A stretch of DNA of 64,000 nucleotides, taken from positions 17,504,601 through 17,568,600 of the forward strand of contig CM042157.1 in NCBI GenBank assembly GCA_023376005.1. Reading direction: 5' to 3'. How positions within the stretch are numbered: position 1 is the first letter of the stretch; each line of letters starts with the position of its first letter. The position numbers and the translations under genes are program-made. The DNA is from Doryteuthis pealeii. Taxonomy: Eukaryota; Mollusca; Cephalopoda; Myopsida; Loliginidae. Shown piece by piece: positions 55,141 through 60,684 of the stretch. The notes under the pieces were generated by a model. The model saw only the letters and a program-made list of their open reading frames with translations, did not search any database and was not told where the DNA came from.

Positions 55141-58100
55141 CAAAATACATTTTTTCTTTCAGAATGTTCTTCCATAAATGTAAATTCTGCATCATTTAGA
55201 ATTGATTCAAAGCCAAAATTATTCTAAGCCCTCAAATTATTTGTTTTGAAGCTATTCAAAATGGCAGCAAATCAAACAGTACACCAAACTTGAACCAACA
55301 CCAATCATCAAATTTTTGGTGATTGAGAATTGTAAACTATGTGATATCTACAGAAGAATAAGTGATGCATTAGGAGAAGAATGTTTTAGTCCAAAAAATG
55401 TTTACAAATGGACTTAACCTTTTATCTAATACTGTCATCAACAATAATGTCTCAAATGATTGACAAGCTAGTATCACTGACCCTTTACTACTGAATAGTT
55501 CTAACTCGAAACCATTGTTTTTTTACTCGAAACCTTCTTTTTTTTTTTTAAACTCTAAACCCTTGTTTTTTTTTTCTTTAACTCTAAACCATTTTTTTTT
55601 ATAACTTTAAACCATTGTTTTTTTTTTATAACTTTAAACCATTGTTTTTTTTTATAACTTTAAACCATTGTTTTTTTTTATAACTTAAACCATTGTTTTT
55701 TTTTATAACTTTAAACATTGTTTTTTTTTTTATAACTTTAAACCATTGTTTTTTTTTTATAACTTTAAACCATTGTTTTTTTTTTATAACTTTAAACCAT
55801 TGTTTTTTTTTAAAAACTCTAAACCATTGTTTTTTTTTAAACTCTAAACCATTGTTTTTTGTTGTTTTTTTAACTCTAAACCATTGTTTTTTTTGTTTTT
55901 TTGTTAACTCTAAAACCATTTTTTTATCAACTCTAAACCATTGTTTTTTTTGTTTTTTTTTTTGGGGGGGAGGGGTTAACTATAAACCATTTCTTCTTTT
56001 TTTTTAAACTCTAAACCATTTTCTAAGAGCTACCAATCTCAGGCGTTTTCAGGTGGTTTGGGGCACTCTAGTAGATAAAGGGTTAACATAAGTTTTCCAC
56101 TATGAGACGAAGTTGAAATGACGGTCTATGGAGTTAAAGAAAAAATTATAGGCGCAGCTGTCAGTAAAGAAGGTCATGCTGACAGTCTATTGGAACATAA
56201 AAGGTTTTATCACTTGATTTCCTTGAAAAAGGTACTGTAAACAGTGCTTCCTATTAGCATTCCCAGTTGATTTTTTTTTATTTGATGTTATTGTTATTTA
56301 ATCATGTTAGTTATATATAGCTGTGTAAATGGAGTTCAGAACTGTTTGAATTATACAAATATCCCTAGTGGTTCAAAAGTTATGAGAATTTAAAGCTCCA
56401 AAATTGGGGGTATAAAAGTGGATATGATTTTGATAAAAAATATGTCAACTCATGGACCAATTCAGAACAAGAAATTCAGTAATTTCTTCACCATTTCTTT
56501 ATTTTTGGAGCAATTTTGATAAAACTTTTTGATAAAACTTTGCATTTGTATGTAAAATTGTATGTTCTTTTTGATTCTGGACTTAAATTTTATGTATCTC
56601 CATGCTAGAACTCAATATTTGGGGAATAAAAAGTAGGCATATCAAGATTTTTGTGGTTTTTTTTAACCATCTATGGGTTAAATACAAAAGCATGAGTTTA
56701 TAAACAAAATTTGATTATCCATTAAGAATTAATTTATTTCAAAACTTTGTCGGCATTAAATGACCCACTGAGGTTGATATGCAATAAAACAAAACAAAAC
56801 AAAACAGACCAAACCAAACAGTATCATGAGCAGAAGAAGAATCTTACCAAATTGACCCCGTTTTTGGCTTCAGTACACACTGAGTTAATTTCACAATAAT
56901 AACATTGAACTTTACTCTATATTGAAAGCTGCTTATCAAATTGTGAAAGAGTAGGTCAACTTTTGACAGGTGGATTAGTAGTAATCAAGCTTGGTTGCTT
57001 AATTTAAGTGTTTTAAAGAAAGGGACTAATTGGAGAACATTTATACTCAGGAAAGTCAAAAAGTTTTGCAATATTTTGATATGTACTATATTGTGGCACA
57101 TACTTCACATGACCAACACAGTTCAAAACAATGGAAGGTACCTGCTGTAGTTGATTGTATTGTGATAGTTGGTGCACTGTCATATTGTGCATTGCTTCAT
57201 ACACATATTATGGACTCTCTCGTCGATTTTCGATGCATGAGGGTTCACACACACAATGAACACCCACACTGATTTGTTTATAGTGGTGAAGGCTTGTGTT
57301 GGACCATCCACACTTTTTGGCACAGTCAATAGGAAAGAATTGGTGCATCAAGGGTTGCTACAAACCCAATCAACGACCGACCTCAGGAATTTTGAATTCA
57401 GAGTTATCCCTCTCCTAACTGGTTACCTACCCAAGGATGAAGGGCCCAGTTGCCCTACTATTTAACCCATAGCTGGAGGGAGAATATATGGATCATACCT
57501 TTCCAAAGGGTATTAGCGCTATGTTAAATGCCAACAGCTTCATCTAGGAAATTGAACTCAAATCGACAAGTCCATTTTCCACGACTCTAACCACTAGCCC
57601 ACACGCCTCCATATACATATATATATAATGGACACAGCAAGATGCGTTCAAATTCTGGATGCAGCTGTTTGCATTTCCCATAGCATTAATACCTCTGGAA
57701 AAGGTATGAATCCAGTTATACTCGCTCCAGCTATGGGTAAATAATAGGACAGACTGGGCTTTTTAACCTTGGCTAGGCCACCAGTCTAAGAGAAGGAAAA
57801 CTCTGAATTCAAACTAAGGGGCTCTCTTTTTGTTAGTTGTTCCTCCTTCTAACCAAAAATCAACACGATCTAAGACATTATTTATAGGAAAAACAGACAA
57901 TTCCATTCCGATTCTTTAGGTACTATCTAATATATTGTATAAATAAAGTATATGACATAAAGAAACTAAACCAAACACTAATTTCATTCTTTCCACTAAG
58001 ACAAAGTAACAACCAAGAAATTTCTTTTTTTTTTTAATGTTCACAGAGTAATATGAACTGAAAACCAAAAATAAGAATGTCAGCAGAAAGAATGACCCCC

Positions 58101-60651
58101 AACCAAAAAAAAAGACGACATTCCTTCTGTATTATGTTACATTTTACTACACAATAGTTTTAATCTCATTTTTTTTTTTTATCTTTCTCCAAACAGAATT
58201 TTTTAATCTTTTTTCTTTTTCATAAAAGCTGAATGCAGTATGAGATTCTTGTTGAAAGATTGAAATCAATATTACAGACTTCACAACTTAAAACAGATGA
58301 CAGCAACTGATTATTCCAATTTATTATTCACTTAGTTATGTCTGGTGTAAAATAGAAAATGAACATGACAAGACAAGTTCAAATCCTGGACAAGGTTGTT
58401 TGCATTTCCCATAAAATTAATTTTTGAAATTCTAGAAACCATTGTTGTTGTTGTATCCCGGTTAATCCATATTGCATATTTGATTGTACGATACAACACT
58501 GGATATATTTTGTGGGGTTTCACATCAGTGGGGGGGGGTTGTGCAAATAAAACCATTGAGAGGAAACCCTTAAACAGTACACATTCTCTCCTAATGACCC
58601 CAAAACCAAATACATAACAAAACAAACATAACAAAACAACCATGGAGTTGAACTTCTCGTTGGTTTTGCTATTGGAACGAAGAGCATTCTACAGTCCGCT
58701 CACTTTCTGGTGAGTTTCAGTTACTTATCAAGTAACTTTCTTCTTGTATCCTGGTTAATCCAAGTTTGTAGTAAGCCTCCAATTGAGAGATAGATCAGCC
58801 ATCTTTCCTTGGCGTTGATATTCCAGTGAATGATATCCAGACAGAGAACAATAAGCTTTATTGTCCCACCAGTTTATTGGCTATTTCTTACCGGAATTTG
58901 CTGCTATTACAGCAGGTATGGTCTATATATATATATATATATATATTATGGATTCTCTCATCACAGAGATTTGTTTATAGTGGTGAAGACTTGTGTTGGA
59001 CCATCCACACTTTTTGGCACAGTCGATAGGAAAGAATTGGTGCATCAAGGGTTGCCACAAACCCAATCAACGACCGACCTCAGGAATTTTGAATTCAGAG
59101 TTATCCTCTCCTAGACTGGTTACCTACCCAAGGTTGAAGGGCCCAGTCTGCCCTACTATTTAACCTATAACTGGAGGGATAATATATGGATTCATACCTT
59201 TCCCAAGGGTATTAGTGCTATGTGAAATGCCAACAGCTTTGTCTAGGAATATAGCATTCACAGTTGATTTTTTTGATTTGAGGTTATTGTTATTCAATCA
59301 TCTTAGTTAGAGCTGTTTAAATGGAGTTCAAAACTGTTTGAATTATGCAAATATCTCCAGTGGTTCAAAAGCTATGAGAATTTAAAACCCCAAAATTGGG
59401 GGTACAAAAGTGGACATGATTGTATTTAAAAAAATATGTCAAATCACAGACCAATTCAAAACAAAAGAAATTCAGTAATTTCTTCACCATTTCTTTATTT
59501 TTGGAGCAATTTTGATAAAACTTAGCATTCTTATGTAAAATTTTATGTTCTTTCTGATTCTATACTGTATCTATATGCTGTAACCCATAATTTAGAGAAT
59601 AAGAGGTACAGATAGCAGGGTATTTTTTTTTTTTTATGAAGTTTACCACAAGATTATTGAACATTTTCATCTTAACACTGCATGTATACACATATATAGT
59701 ATTAATTTAAATATATAACATAACTTTGAACTTAAATACATTTTAAATACCTATGTTGAATTACATACAAGAAATAGAATATCTGTTTACATATGTTTTT
59801 AAACAAAGCCAGTCCAGAGTGTGCAGAATTTTGTTTACATTTCTTGTAATTTTAAGTTGTTTTTTTTTCCAAAATTTCACGGTACAGCATCATGAATATT
59901 TCACATATTATATATGAAAATAATTCTGAAACTATCTTCTATTAGTGACATAGTGCTCTTTTCTTACTGATCTTATACTTTTTGAAAAAATCTCTGTAAA
60001 TATCATCCTATTTTCATTTCCAAATGTCAGAAAAGAAAAAAAAACAAGTTCCTGCTTGTATTTTAAGGTGTATTCTAATTAAGTGTAAAATTTCAAGAAT
60101 ACTGATGAAGAACTTTGCTTTTATGAAAGAAATAACTGTGTAAAATTTAATCTCAGAAAAAAACTCATGACACATTTTCAGCTGTTCCAAGCAAAATACC
60201 ATTTTAACTTGTCGTAAAAAATAATTCAATGGTAAAAACACATAAAAGTTACATATTTTTCTGATTCATTAGTTTTTATCCTGTTTTATATCTTATTTTT
60301 TACACTTTCAATATACTGGGTGTGTATATATAAAGTTGAATCAAATAAGTCAGATATACCTACTAATAGTTTCACTTAGTAGCTCATCAGGGCTAGAATC
60401 TGACTCTACTTAGGTATTGAACACTTTTTACATTTTAATTTTAGATAATCCTAGCAGTTTATATATATATTTTTTTTTTTTTCTTTTGGCCAAGTGTTAG
60501 AGTATAAAACAATTATTTTTGGTTGGTACAACCCTCTTGGTCTTTTCTTTTTTTTTCATTTTTTTCCCCAGGTGAGGTTTGGTAGTATATTTTTACTATC
60601 AAACTATTTGCCAGGTTTTTTCTTACCGCAAGGGTTTACCAATAAGTTTTG

Positions 60652-60684
<33 letters not shown>

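Noticed and set aside
55626..56007. Lysine/tryptophan-rich and phenylalanine-rich frames
   Set aside because: They come from the T-rich 23-bp minisatellite.
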